Source of the DNA: Fomes fomentarius
Lineage: Eukaryota > Basidiomycota > Agaricomycetes > Polyporales > Polyporaceae
Length of the DNA: 64,000 bases
Reading direction: 5' to 3'
NCBI GenBank assembly: GCA_022606135.1
Contig: JABYQN010000009.1
Span: 583,001-647,000, forward strand
In this document: one piece after another, positions 21,010 through 32,274 of the stretch
Numbering within the stretch: position 1 is the stretch's first letter
How the letters are laid out: each line of letters begins with the position of its first letter
Translations under genes and position numbers: made by a program
The notes under the pieces: generated by a model
Told to the model about the DNA's origin: nothing
Databases searched by the model: none
The model's input: the letters and a program-made list of their open reading frames with translations, nothing else

Positions 21010-22834
21010 ATGTCTGTCTTCCTCCGCCTCGCTGCCCTCGTTGCGTTTGTACCGTACCTCGCCGTCGTGGCGTCGCCCGCTGCGAGTGACTGCACCGGCA
21101 CGATCTCGTCGCTGGATGACGTCGACGCGGCCGTCAAGTGCACGACCGTCAACATCAACTCGTTCACCGTCCCCGCTGGCAAGACGTTCGACCTCAATCT
21201 TGCGGACAGCACCACTGTTAACTTGAGTGCGTCACGTTGTTATATTTTATTTGATTGATTTTACGTGTCGTGGAGGTTGCTGGTGCTCACGCGCACGCTC
21301 GTAGACGGCGATGTCAAATTTGGTGTGAAGAACTGGGATGGCCCGCTCTTCCAAGTCAGGTAAATTTTGAGCCGTGTCTCCTTGTGCGTTGACCAGTCGA
21401 CTTACAATTGCGCGTTCACAGTGGCAAATCTATCACTTGTAAGTTGCCCCGTTCTCTTATTCGCGATCGTAATAACGTGTTCGTGAAGTCAACGGCAACG
21501 GGCACACCTTTGACGGCAACGGACCATCTTACTGGGCGAGTGGCATCCTGCGTCAGTCATGAACGCCTAACTGACCGCGGTATACAGGATGGCAAAGGTT
21601 TAAATGATGGAGTCACCAAACCGGCACCCATGATGAAGTAAGTTGGCTCACTGGTCATAATGTTCCGGATACTCATCGTCATCGACACGTTCAGGATCAA
21701 GATATCTGGCACCTATTCCGTAAGACCGTTGCACTCTCCGTGTTCGACTCTTGCTAATCCCGACAATCTAGAACGTCAAGGTCAAGAACTCTCCGGCACG
21801 CGTCTACAGCGTGTCGAACCCGGCACAACTCACGATGTCTCAGCTGACCATCGATGACTGTACGTTTTGCCTTGTCCGTGCTCTGTGCCCGGTCCCTGAC
21901 GTGCAGAGCCTAGCTGAGGGTGACGCTCCGAATTCCAACAGCAGTGGCAAGGCGGCGGGTCACAACACCGATGGGTTCGACTGCAGCACCTCGAACCTCA
22001 TCATACAAGACAGGTAAAGGGTCGATCTGCTCTCCAAAGGGAGCATTGTGTACTCAGATGTGTGGTACAGCACGATCCACAACCAGGACGACTGCCTCGC
22101 GATCAACAAGGGCAGCAACATCGTCTTCCAGCGCAACACCTGCATCAATGGTCATGGTATCTCTGTTGTGCGTCGCACTTTTCTTCTCTTCAATCCGGAG
22201 GCTGTTGTGGTGTATACCCTGGCAGATGTTCACATTTTCGCTGTGTATAGGGCTCGATTGGCTCGAACGTCACTGTCTCTGACATCACAATCAAGGACAA
22301 CGTCATCCAGAATAAGTACGTCCCAACTATCACATCGACACACCATGACAACAACTGAATGATGCCGCTCTTTCCAGTGACCAGGCTCTTCGCATCAAGA
22401 CTAAGTCAGACGCCACCGGATCCACCGTCTCGAACATCACCTACTCTGGTAACACCGGTACGGGTCTGCGTAGGTTCGGTGTGATCATCGACCAGAGCTA
22501 CCCCTTGACCCTCGGAGCGGCTGGCGTTGGCGTGAAGCTCTCGGTGTGTTTCCATGATCTGTATGCGTATATGTCCTACTCACTACGGATGCATCAATAG
22601 GGAGTGAACTTCGTAGGATCCACGAACTCGATTACTGTTGCGAGCGGAGCGAAGCGCGTCGCGGTCAACTGCGGAACTGGTGCCTGCAGCGGTATGTGTG
22701 TATGGCCAGGCGTCCGGGATTCCTTGCTGACGAGGGTCTGTTGCATAGGTACCTGGGATTGGTCCGCCCTGACGGTCAGCGGTGGATCTGCGGGTACAAT
22801 CAACTACAGTGGAATCAAGAACTTCTCTCAGTGA
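21010..22834 (+). CDS. Endopolygalacturonase 2 (GH28), secreted
   Basis: Second tandem copy, with the same 13-exon layout, signal peptide ([20 protein letters not shown]) and the same active-site motifs NTDGFD, QDDC, GHGIS and RIK. All splice sites, including the GC donor of the intron at 21536-21587, are kept and no stop interrupts the frame, so it should be functional. Differences from copy 1 include GPSYW for GASYW, DGKGLNDGVT for [14 protein letters not shown] for SAGD and the loop [11 protein letters not shown]. These lie in loops, so a shift in substrate preference is possible but unproven. It ends at TGA 22832-22834. Confidence 0.95.
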
Positions 22835-23278
22835 TCCTGAGAGCGGGTTATGCTTCGATGTATTATATACCCTACGGGGCAATTCACAAGTGCATTCTTG
22901 AATAAACTCATATGAGTGGTGCAAACGTACCATAATCATATGGATGATGGAGTGCTCAGTAACCTTGGCCATATCACGAAAAAGGCATGTTCAGGTAACG
23001 GCGCACTGTTTCACCTATAGTATTCCAGTCTATAAGTGTATTCTGGTATGGTTTCACATTGATGGTCCGCAGAGAAAAGGACACAGACAGTGCATCGCGG
23101 AGAAGTACTTCTAATGAGGCTGTATGCCTATGCCGAGTCTGCCTGCGAGGTGGGTTACTTGATATGGACGTGAACTCTCTTCTGATCGTGAAATGTGTCG
23201 TTCGCTCTCCTATCCACGAATTGTGATGGAGACTCGGACGTCATCAGGTCTGATGTCAGTCGCATGCACCTCGAGGTG
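22835..23278. other. 3' flank of PG2
   Basis: Noncoding, homologous to the flanks of PG1 and PG3. No gene seen. Confidence 0.55.
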
Positions 23279-23352
23279 CACTTCTGACTTGGCGAATGCC
23301 CTCAATTGAAGTCGCTCGGGCGATCGATGCATACAAACAGTGATGAGTGATG

Positions 23353-24504
23353 CTCAGTCAAAAGCGACAACGCGCTGGTACGCACCAGTACGCGCACATA
23401 CGCACTTTAGTAGATTCTTTGTGAACCCTACGCTCGCGTACACAACCGGCGTCCAATCGTATGAATTCAGAGTTTCGACTGTCCTGTTCGCGCACTCCAA
23501 CCGAGCGAAACAGAGCCATGTTAGGTTTCGTGCACACCCCGCCTTGTCTCGATCATGCATTCTCGTGCTTCAAACACTCAGACACACCGATGCACGCTGA
23601 CATCAATTGGGCAGAGCATCCAAGTCCAATTCTTTGGCATATGGACTCCAGGAAGCTGTGACGAGCCTGATGGTATTCAAAGGTACTACTGTCTTCAAGA
23701 TCGGAGTCAAATCTTCACGGATTTGCCTCGTTCTTGTTGTGTCAGGTAGCTGATATATGCAGCAATAAATGCATGTACATGCATTGTTATCGGCCTACGG
23801 AAAGGAGGTTCATCACCTCTATAGCGAACACTGAGGTCATGGCGAACACTGGGGTCACGATAGTAGTTATACCATATTGGCCCAGTTGGAAGAGTGCCGG
23901 TACAAAAAGGCCACAGTTCAATTCCATGGAATACCATTGCATTTCTTTGAATCAGGCCCGGTCCGGACCGAGCCAGGATTGGTCCGGGACTGCTTGGCGG
24001 TCCTGAATCGATCCGGACTGGGACCGGAGTCCTATCCACCCAGGACTAGACTACAGTCCCGGTCCTGCTACTTTCGGCCGGTCTGGTCCCAGCCCTGTCT
24101 TCGGTCCTGCCGTTTTAGGGTCAAAAGACTAGACCGGACTGGACTCTGCATCGCTATCGTCCACAGGAACCTCTCTCCACTCTAAAGCTCCCTTGCAAAC
24201 TGTATACACACTCCCTGCCTTCTACGTCAATTTTATCTAGTCTACGAGCGATTCTGGGTTTCTAATGCCTTGTGGAAAGATGTCGCCCTTTGGCGCCCAA
24301 TGACGTGGTTACTGATGTAAGGCCAAACAGTGAATTTCTGTCCCTCGTGAGGCTTGAGAATGGCTCGATGTGCTCACCCATACCTCCCAATGAGTTCTGT
24401 CAGCCACTCGAGGTGAGAAGGTGAAGTGACCTCCCATATATTTTTCGAATTTTTCGTAAGCAAAGTGCTGCAGTTCGGCGCTCGGCCACCAAAATCGCAA
24501 CCAG
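23353..24504. repeat. Unrelated spacer between units 2 and 3, with GGTCC-rich block
   Basis: About 1.15 kb has no counterpart in the other units and replaces the expected 5' part of unit 3. Positions ~23955-24140 are packed with GGTCC, GGACC and CCGGACT words on both strands, including the perfect palindrome GGTCCGGACC. This looks like a dispersed repeat or element remnant, but I cannot name the family and no terminal repeats or target duplications were found. Confidence 0.5.
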
Positions 24505-25003
24505 TTGCTACCATAAACGGACCGCGCCCGGACCGCGTTTTCCGCCAGCGTTCACCCGTTTCTTCTCCAATGTTGACTGCTTCTGATTCCTTCAAGTTAA
24601 CCTTGCTTCTGAATTCCTGTTATTCTTCGTTGGGAACAAGAGTCTTTTGCATGGACGTTGGGTCCCACTCCACCTGGAACACCCTGACATACGATATCGA
24701 GGCTCTTCCGCCAATACGTGTACAATGACCAAGCACCGAAAGCTTATTTGAAGTCATTTTCACGCCCGACCATAGGCAGTGTACGCATAATGGTGAGTAT
24801 CCACTCCATCGGCGCTGCTCCTTCCTTCTACTGCCGCTCTAGAACCAAGCTATCTGCTTGCGCTCTTCGCCGACGGGTCTGCGCTGAGACTCAGAGGGTA
24901 CAGCGGGACCGTCGAAACAATTCGTATAGCGCGGATCTTGGCGCATAACGACTTAATAGGGTCGGGACCCGGAGTACAAACTGTCGGGTCCTGACGCAAT
25001 GTA

Positions 25004-25018
25004 TTTACCCCGGGTAAA
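25004..25018. promoter_or_regulatory. Palindrome with CreA-like core upstream of PG3
   Basis: TTTACCCCGGGTAAA, 473 bp before the ATG, identical to the PG2 site. Confidence 0.4.
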
Positions 25019-25384
25019 CATGTTTTCAACTTTGCCAGGGCTCGAGGCTCAAAGGAACTGTTTGCAGTACATAACATGACATCTGTAATTCTATGCTGCG
25101 GACGCAGAGGGCGATAGACGGCAGCAAATGTGACGTGCACCAATAAATACCTTTCTCGCTGAAGGCGCATCTCCGAAATCTCCCATTACACACGGATCTC
25201 ACTCGACGGTGACCTACTCTTCAGGATAACCCCGTTTTTTAATCGTCAGGGGCGCGTGCACCGACTTTCCCGAGCGACCGTCTCAACTAATGATATGCCT
25301 GAACCTCCGTTTTTCCGCGACCACTGCAGCAGGCCTCGCACGAACTCAGGCTCATGATCGCCAGACTCACTACGCGCACGCCCC

Positions 25385-25391
25385 ATAAAAG
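25385..25391 (+). promoter_or_regulatory. TATA-like box of PG3
   Basis: ATAAAAG, 92 bp before the ATG. Confidence 0.55.
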
Positions 25392-25476
25392 CGCGACGGA
25401 GCAGGCTGGGTAGTCCTCCAGACTCCTCTGAATCCTCCAGCTCTGAAGACTCGCTGCGTTCTACACTTGACACGAA

Positions 25477-27333
25477 ATGTCTGTCTTCCTCCGCCTCGCT
25501 GCCCTCGTCGCCTTTGTGCCGTACCTCGTCGTCGTGGCGGCGCCCGCTGCGAGTGACTGCACCGGCACGATCTCGTCGCTGGATGACGTCGACGCGGCCG
25601 TCAAGTGCACGACCGTGAACATCAACTCGTTCACCGTCCCCGCCGGCAAGACGTTCGACCTCAATCTTGCGGACAGCACCACTGTGAACTTGAGTGCGTG
25701 ACGTTGTTGTATTTTATTTGATTGATTTTACGTGTCGTGGATGTGGCTGGTGCTCACGCGTACGCTCGTAGATGGCGATGTCAAGTTTGATGTAATGAAC
25801 TGGGATGGCCCGCTCTTCCAAGTCAGGTAGATCTTGAGCCGTGTCTCCTCGTGCGTTGACCAGCAGACTTACAATTGCGCGTTCATAGTGGCAAATCTAT
25901 CACTTGTAAGATACCCATTTCTCTTCTCAAAGTTCGCGGTCGTAACTGTTCGTGAAGTCAATGGCAACGGGCACACCTTTGACGGTAACGGAGCATCTTA
26001 CTGGGCGAGTGGCATCCTGCTTCAGTCATGAACGCCTAACTGACCGCGGTATATAGGATGGCAAAGGTGTCAATGATGGAGTCACCAAACCGGTACCCAT
26101 GATGAAGTAAGTTGGCCCACTAGTCATAATATTCCGGTTACTCATCGTCATCGACATGTTAAGGATCAAGATATCTGGTACCTACTCTGTAAGACCGTTG
26201 CACTCTCCGTGTTCGACTCTTGCTAATCCCGACAACTTAAGAACGTCATGGTCAAGAACTCTCCGGCACGCGTCTACAGCGTGTCGAACCCGGCACAACT
26301 CACGATGTCTCAGCTGACCATCGATAACTGTACGTATTGCCTTGTCTGCCCGTGCTCTGTGCCCGGTCCCTGACGTGCAGAGCATAGCTGCCGGTGACGC
26401 TCCGAATTCCAAGAGCGGTGGCAAGGCGGCGGGTCACAACACCGATGGGTTCGACTGCAGCACCACGAACCTCATCATACAGGACAGGTAAAGAGTCAAT
26501 CTGCTCTCCATAGGAAGCATTGTGTACTGAGATGTGTGGTACAGCACGATCCACAACCAGGACGACTGCCTCGCGATCAACAAGGGCAGCAACATTGTCT
26601 TCCAGCGTAACACCTGCATCAATGGTCACGGTATCTCTGTTGTGCGTCTCATTTTTTCTCCTTCAATCCCACATCCACGTCCGCGCACTTGAGGCCGTTG
26701 TGGCGTATTTCCTGGCAGATGCTCACATTTTCGCTGTGTATAGGGCTCGATTGGCTCGGGCGTCACTGTCTCTGGCATCACAATCAAGGACAACGTTATC
26801 CAGAATAAGTACGTCCCAACTGTCACATCGACACACCATGACAACAACTGAATGATGCCGCTCTTTCCAGTGACCAGGCTCTTCGCATCAAGACTAAGTC
26901 AGACGCCACCGGATCCACCGTCTCGAACATCACCTACTCTGGTAACACCGGTACGGGTCTGCGTAGGTTCGGTGTGATCATCGACCAGAGCTACCCCTTG
27001 ACCCTCGGAGCGGCTGGCGTTGGCGTGAAGCTCTCGGTGCGTTCCCGTGATCTGCATGCGTATATGTCCTACTCACCACCGTGACGGATGCATCAATAGG
27101 GAGTGAACTTTGTAGGATCCACGAACTCGATCACCGTTGCGAGCGGAGCGAAGCGCGTCGCTGTCAACTGCGGAACTGGTGCCTGCAGCGGTATGTGTAT
27201 ATAGCCAGGCGTCTGGCCGGCTTCCTTGCTGACCATCGGTTGCATAGGCACCTGGGACTGGTCCGCCCTGAAGGTCAGCGGTGGATCTGCGGGTACTATC
27301 AACTACAGTGGAATCAAGAACTTCTCTCAGTGA
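25477..27333 (+). CDS. Endopolygalacturonase 3 (GH28), secreted
   Basis: Third intact copy with the same 13 exons and motifs (NTDGFD, QDDC, GHGIS, RIK). The signal peptide reads [20 protein letters not shown]. The C-terminal half shares [10 protein letters not shown] and [11 protein letters not shown] with PG2, while the middle (GASYW, SAGD, KSGGK) is closer to PG1, which suggests mosaic exchange between copies. The GC-AG intron is at 26005-26056. The intron after GHGISV is longer than in the others because of ~20 extra bases near 26660-26690. The frame is open to the TGA at 27331-27333. Confidence 0.95.
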
Positions 27334-27352
27334 GCCTGAGAGCGGGTTCTTC

Positions 27353-27588
27353 TGTTGTAGTAACAAAGGTTACGAATGGTCTTTCTTACGTCATTGTATT
27401 CGTTTGTATGGTCACTTACGATCAGGTCTTATGTCTACTTACTATCATCTTTGTTACGTTGTTTATCACTCATACAATAGTCCTTTCTACCTTGTTAACT
27501 AATACTCTATTGTCTCGTACTTGTACTTCTAGTCGCAGTTCTGGTCTCCCTATGAATCTATCTACTTCCGCTCTCTCGAACTCCAACA
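27353..27588. mobile_element. Candidate solo LTR in the PG3 3' flank
   Basis: Units 1 and 2 lack this ~236-bp AT-richer insert. It begins TGTTGTAGTAAC and ends CTCCAACA, the TG...CA ends with short inverted TGTTG/CAACA typical of LTRs. TTCTTC stands directly before it and recurs two bases after it, an imperfect target-site duplication. No internal retroelement genes are present. The insertion happened after the units separated. Confidence 0.6.
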
Positions 27589-28039
27589 TATTCTTCGATG
27601 TATCATGTACGCTACGTGCAATTCACAAGTGCGTTCTTAAATAAACTCATATGAGTGGTGCAAACGTACCATAATCATATGGGTGGTGGAGTGCTCAGTA
27701 ACCTTGGCCATATCACGAAAAAGGCATGTTCAGGTAACGGTGCACGCTCTCTTTTACATATGGCATTCCAGTCTGGAAGTGTATTCTGTTGAATGTGACA
27801 GCTGGTACCACATCGACGGTCCGCAGAGAAACGCACACAGACAGTGCATCACGGGATCCGACGAGAAGTGGGGCTGCAGGCCCTTGCCGAGTCTACCTGC
27901 GACGTGGGTTACTCGATATGGACGTGAACTCTCGTCTGATCGTGAAATGTGCTGTCTCTGTCGTTTGCTCTCCTATCCATATCCACGGATTGTGGTGCAA
28001 ACGTCACCAGCTCTGATGTCAGTGGCATGCACCTCGAGG

Positions 28040-28046
28040 TATATAA
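28040..28046 (+). promoter_or_regulatory. TATA box of SP1
   Basis: TATATAA, 86 bp before the SP1 start codon. It sits right at the point where homology with PG units 1 and 2 ends. Confidence 0.6.
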
Positions 28047-28125
28047 CCGTCCTCGCTCGTCCTTCCCTCACTCACCTCACCTCCCCTCTCGACCCAAACA
28101 CTCAGCGATAATACCAGAATCCAAC

Positions 28126-28621
28126 ATGTCCTTCTTCAAATCCAAATCCGCATCCTCGGCCGATCAGGACAACCGCGGCAAAGGCATGCAATCCGAGGCG
28201 TCCAATCAGAGCCAGGACCAAAGCGCGCAGAAGGACAGTCAGTCGTCCCAGAATTCCAGCGACATGGGCGGCGGCGGCGGCGTGATGGGCTCTGGGGTCG
28301 CCGGCGGACACGAGGGTAACAGCGACAACCAGGGGCAGACGGGCGAGAAGAAGGATTGGCTCGACCAGGGCATCTCCGCCATTGGGACGAAGGCCGGAGT
28401 CAACATCGTGAGTATTCGTACAGAAGAAGCCCATCCTTTTATGAGGATGTTACTCATTGCCCATTCTCACAGAGCGACAAGAACGCTGACGCCGCGGGCG
28501 ACTTCATTAACAAGGAGTTCCGTGAGAAGGCGGGTAAGTGACATTGCTCGTGCGACGGTTGGAAAGAGTGTGACTCACTATGCCTACGGATGTAGGTCGT
28601 AGCCTTCCTGGAGTTCAGTAG
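28126..28621 (+). CDS. Small hydrophilic conserved protein SP1 (paralogue of SP2)
   Basis: Exons 28126-28407, 28473-28533 and 28596-28621 give 122 aa. The N-terminal ~75 residues are Ser/Gln/Gly/Asp-rich and disordered, with a GGGGG run. The C-terminal part has DWLDQGISAIGTKAGVNI, then DAAGDFINKEFREKAG and the tail GRSLPGVQ. The same C-terminal pattern and the same last two exon lengths (61 and 26 nt) occur in SP2 at 51961-52333. There is no signal peptide and no membrane segment. I do not know the function; short, Gln/Ser-rich, TATA-driven genes of this kind are often stress-responsive, which is only a guess. Confidence 0.8.
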
Positions 28622-28934
28622 ACGAATGGTTCATCGTGCACGATAGACGGCATGGACGTTTTTGTACCATTAGCACCTGTGTACCATTTTGTCATCGGAA
28701 AGTCGATGGATCGACTGAAGACCTAGAGAGAGTGCAGTCACCATCGTGTTACACGTGAGGAATTGACCATGAGAGTTACTGAGCACATATTGTAAGGTAC
28801 TGCAACATCGACAGCGAGATAAGAATACGACAAAACATGTACAGGAAACCGACATAGAGGAAACACATGCGTTCTAACTGACGCATGTCAACGCCCGCGC
28901 CACGGAGGGGTCCGCTCACCTCCCACCAAACCAC
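28622..28934. other. 3' region between convergent SP1 and UBA2
   Basis: About 310 bp between the ends of two convergent genes. No coding or repeat features seen. Confidence 0.5.
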
Positions 28935-31900
28935 TCAGTCAATCTCTATCACGTCCGGGTCCTCCTCAATCTTATCCTCCGCGCTGTCCAGCATGATAAG
29001 CCCGTCCTCTTCCAGCCTACGCTTCTTGCTCGGCGTGAACGGCACTGCATCCCTGCCTATCGCGTTTCTAGCTGCGGTTTTGGCGCGTTTTGCGACTGAC
29101 GGGTCGATCTCCTCGATGTCATCGGGCGCAGGACGCTTCTTACTCGACACAGGCGTCGTGGGCGTAGGTGCGCGCGGCTTGACTTTGCGCGGTGGCCGAG
29201 GCAGAGGCGAGGGCAGTATAAGCGCAGGCGCATCGTATGGGTGGTTCGGTCTGCAGGGCAACAGCGGAGAGATTAGTTCAATGCGGCAAGGATCATCATA
29301 GCGAGACGAAAAGGACGTACGGGAGGACTCCAATAGCGACCTGGATCGTCGCAAACTCGCCCTCCTCGTCCACAATGGACAGGAAATTCCCGCGCGTAAC
29401 GTTCAGGCTCTCGAGCGTGCGGTCGTTGTTGTCGTCCCAGTCTGGGTCACTCAGCACGCGCTTGTCCTCGTACACGCTCACCTCCCGCTTCTCCTCATCG
29501 TCACCGTTCTCCGCTGCACTACCGAGGATGCCGTCGACGATCTCCTGCAGCGTGACGCGCGCAGGGTCGCACAGGACCTCCGTGTATGTGTCGCGGCAGA
29601 CACCGCAGAACGAGTTGGGTGGGCACATCGCGATCGCGCTGAGCGGCATGGACGGCTTGAACTGCACGTGGACATTTCGCAGCGCGTTGTACGACCGTCG
29701 GAGGAGGTGCAGGGCTTGGAGGACAATGAGACCCGCGATGATCGCGTTCGTGGTCGCGATCGCGGGGATGATGTTTCCCGCCATTTCTGAAAGAAGAAGA
29801 GGGGTTGGAAGTCAGCGCAAGAGGTCTGACATTGGACGTCAGAGGTGTTAGAAACCTTTAACCTCCCACCGGCTCTTGGTTGGGATGCCGTACGCGGTGG
29901 ACCGTAGGTTCGCGGCGGCGGTGACGAAGTCGAGAGTGTCGTCATCGTCCTTGTCAAACGAGATGGTTTCTTCGCCGGCTCGGAGGCGTGCCGCCAGACG
30001 CTCAGTACTATCACCGCGCTATCAGCTCACACGACTGCACTCCCTCACAAATCAACGCACCTAGAGATGAATAGCTCAAGATTATCCTGAAGCGACAGCG
30101 CACGCTGGTCCTTCAGCCCGGCCCCACTTGCAGAACTTGACCCGTTCAGCAGCTTCTCCGTGGTCGCACTGCCACCAGCTTTACCGTTCCCGTTGGGAGA
30201 CCCTGAGCCGTTCACATGCATACCATTCGGCTGCTGTGTGCGGTTCAGCACGAACGTCCCGTCGCGAATCTTGTCGTAGTCGAGCGGGACAGGCGGTGCA
30301 CGGGAACGCCACATATCCCCCATAGAGAGTAAGTTGAGGATATCCGAATGGAAGACCTGCGACGTTCAACATATCAGTATACCGCCGGAGAGGCTCCCGC
30401 CCATAGGCGGCGAGAGTATACGAGCGAGGCCTACTTTGGAGAAGACTATCTGGGCGGCGCTTGGTCCTAATGAAGAGTCGCCGGATGGGGGAGAGCGCAG
30501 AGCGGCGCGAACCGCCTTGAACGCTTGCGCTTCTTTGCGAAGCGTGGCTATCTCTTTTGCTGTATGACCGAAGGTCTCCGTAAATTACCAATGCCCATGC
30601 CGACGGATTCCGAGGCAGAGATCGTACCATTTTCGCCCTGCTTCTCTGCCTCATCGAGCTCGGTACCGTCTTCGTCCTCACCGAACAGTTGGCTAGAGAG
30701 CATGTATCCGCGTCAGTTGACAAATTCGGAGATAGAACACTGGGAACGCACGGGATGAGATAGCTTTTGGCCCAGACAATGCAGTGGATTGGTTGGGATG
30801 GCGTCGATCGGATTGTGCAGACGGGGAAGGTTTTCACGGTTGGTTTCGGGACGCAGTCAAAACACTCCGCTCGGTCCTATTAATACATGACACAACAATT
30901 CCGACCTCAGCGCCTGGATGACTGAAGGTCAAATTTAGGGATGGTGCCCACCTTCAGGATAGGTTGTACTTGTCCAAGATAACCAGCGGTTCCCGACTCG
31001 ACAAGAGGGACGTTCGCAGCCATGCACATCTTGTTGACGTGTCGTCGCGCGTCTGTAAGAAGGTTCGATGGTCAGTATTTGTTGTGGCACTTATCAGCGA
31101 AACTTCGGTTCTACGGTCTGGTACAGTGGAGCTGCAATGCGAACATCGTTCTGGATCATGATCGCGGGGCACAACTAGATATATGCCGTTTTGACAACAT
31201 CAGAACGCACGGTGGCTCTTCGTCGTACCACACATTCGCTCCAAGGCAGGAGGTCTTTTGACGGAAGGAGGACACACCACAGGTCACAAGTCGTCATAGG
31301 TCGGAGGCGACCAAGATGATCGAAGAATAGCAAGACGCGGCAGATAACGACTTGTACCGAGGTTCGAGCGTTCTGCCAATTTCATAGAGAGAAAGAGCCG
31401 TGGGAGGTCGAAGCGTTGTCAAAGAAGTCACATCGTAGCACACTTCTGACCTCGCAAATACCCTCAATTGAAGTCACTCGGGCAGTCGAGGCATACAGAC
31501 AGTGATGAGTGAAGCTCCAGGAGCCCCGAGGTCCTGACCAGAGGGACTGTACCGAGAATGAGAGAAAATGCGACCGCGTATCGAGCAATAAGCGCCCAAA
31601 AGAGATGACTGTCATCGACGTGGGTAATGAGAGATACTTCCACAATGCATAGCCGCAGATATGGCGCTTCTTTGATGCCAGGACAGCGGACTGGAAGCAA
31701 CGACGATGCATGGTCCTATGTGCAAGCAAGGACTCACCCAGGTTGTCCAAAGCATTCAGTACAAGGTCGAAACCACGGAACCACGAGACGTCGAACTGCG
31801 TTTCCTTGATGTTTCCGTGTATGGGAGTAATTCTTACGTTTGGGTTGAACGCAGAAGCCGTCTTGGCCGCTACCTGAACAACGCACCCAGAACATAGACA

Positions 31901-32274
31901 CACCAGTGAATACGGTGTATCTTTGCGGTGCTTAAGCGGAGAACCAGAAGAAAAGCGCACCATAGCTTTGCTCTGCTTGATGTCCTTTTTCCTGAACAAG
32001 AATTGTCTGTTGAGGTTAGACAAGTCAATTGTATCCAGGTCGAGTAGGGTGATATCGCCGAAGCCGGTGAGTACGATGTTTTTCACTGCAGCGTACCAGC
32101 CAACAGGTAAGGTAAGCATAGAGCCTCATCTACTGTTTAGTTCACGGAAGATTGATACGCACGGAGTTCACAACCGATACCGCCCGCGCCAACAAGGAGG
32201 ACCTTGGTTTGTGATAGGCGGCCAAACAGCTCCTGCCCCAGGATAGCTTTGGCGTGAAGTGACCTGCCGCTCAT
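28935..32274 (-). CDS. UBA2: SUMO-activating enzyme E1 subunit Uba2
   Basis: The catalytic subunit of the SUMO E1, which with Aos1 adenylates SUMO and carries it as a thioester. Exons 32163-32274, 31961-32095, 31738-31873 and 30952-31052 are firm; the rest continue to the stop at 28935. The ATP-binding loop [13 protein letters not shown] is in exon 1. Then come [37 protein letters not shown] and the catalytic-Cys region [20 protein letters not shown] near 30760-30830. The ubiquitin-fold part ([18 protein letters not shown]) follows, and a basic tail ([12 protein letters not shown]) ends DVIEID, a SUMO-interaction-like end. Intron 3 is 685 nt, ten times the usual size, and most of its 5' half is shared with the PG duplication. 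One exon joint near 30590 is uncertain. Confidence 0.93.
31053..31737 (-). other. Oversized UBA2 intron 3, partly shared with the PG duplication
   Basis: Donor GTGAGT after CTG G and acceptor TTACAG before the DARRHV exon fit phase 1. The part 31441-31737 is homologous to 18642-18939. The rest (31053-31440) has no counterpart in the window. Confidence 0.85.

Larger units (their letters stand above)
18971..23352 (+). repeat. Tandem segmental duplication, unit 2
   Basis: It holds the truncated gene copy, PG2 and its 3' flank, and ends with the first ~75 bp of the UBA2-intron scrap (23279-23352). It shares with unit 1 the join of the PG 3' flank to CACTTCTGAC, so it inherited that rearrangement. 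Confidence 0.9.
24505..28040 (+). repeat. Tandem segmental duplication, unit 3
   Basis: Homology to units 1 and 2 starts in the spacer (ACGGACCGCGCCCGGACC near 24515) and runs through PG3 to CACCTCGAGG at ~28039. It lacks the truncated gene copy and the UBA2 scrap. A candidate solo LTR interrupts the 3' flank. Confidence 0.88.
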
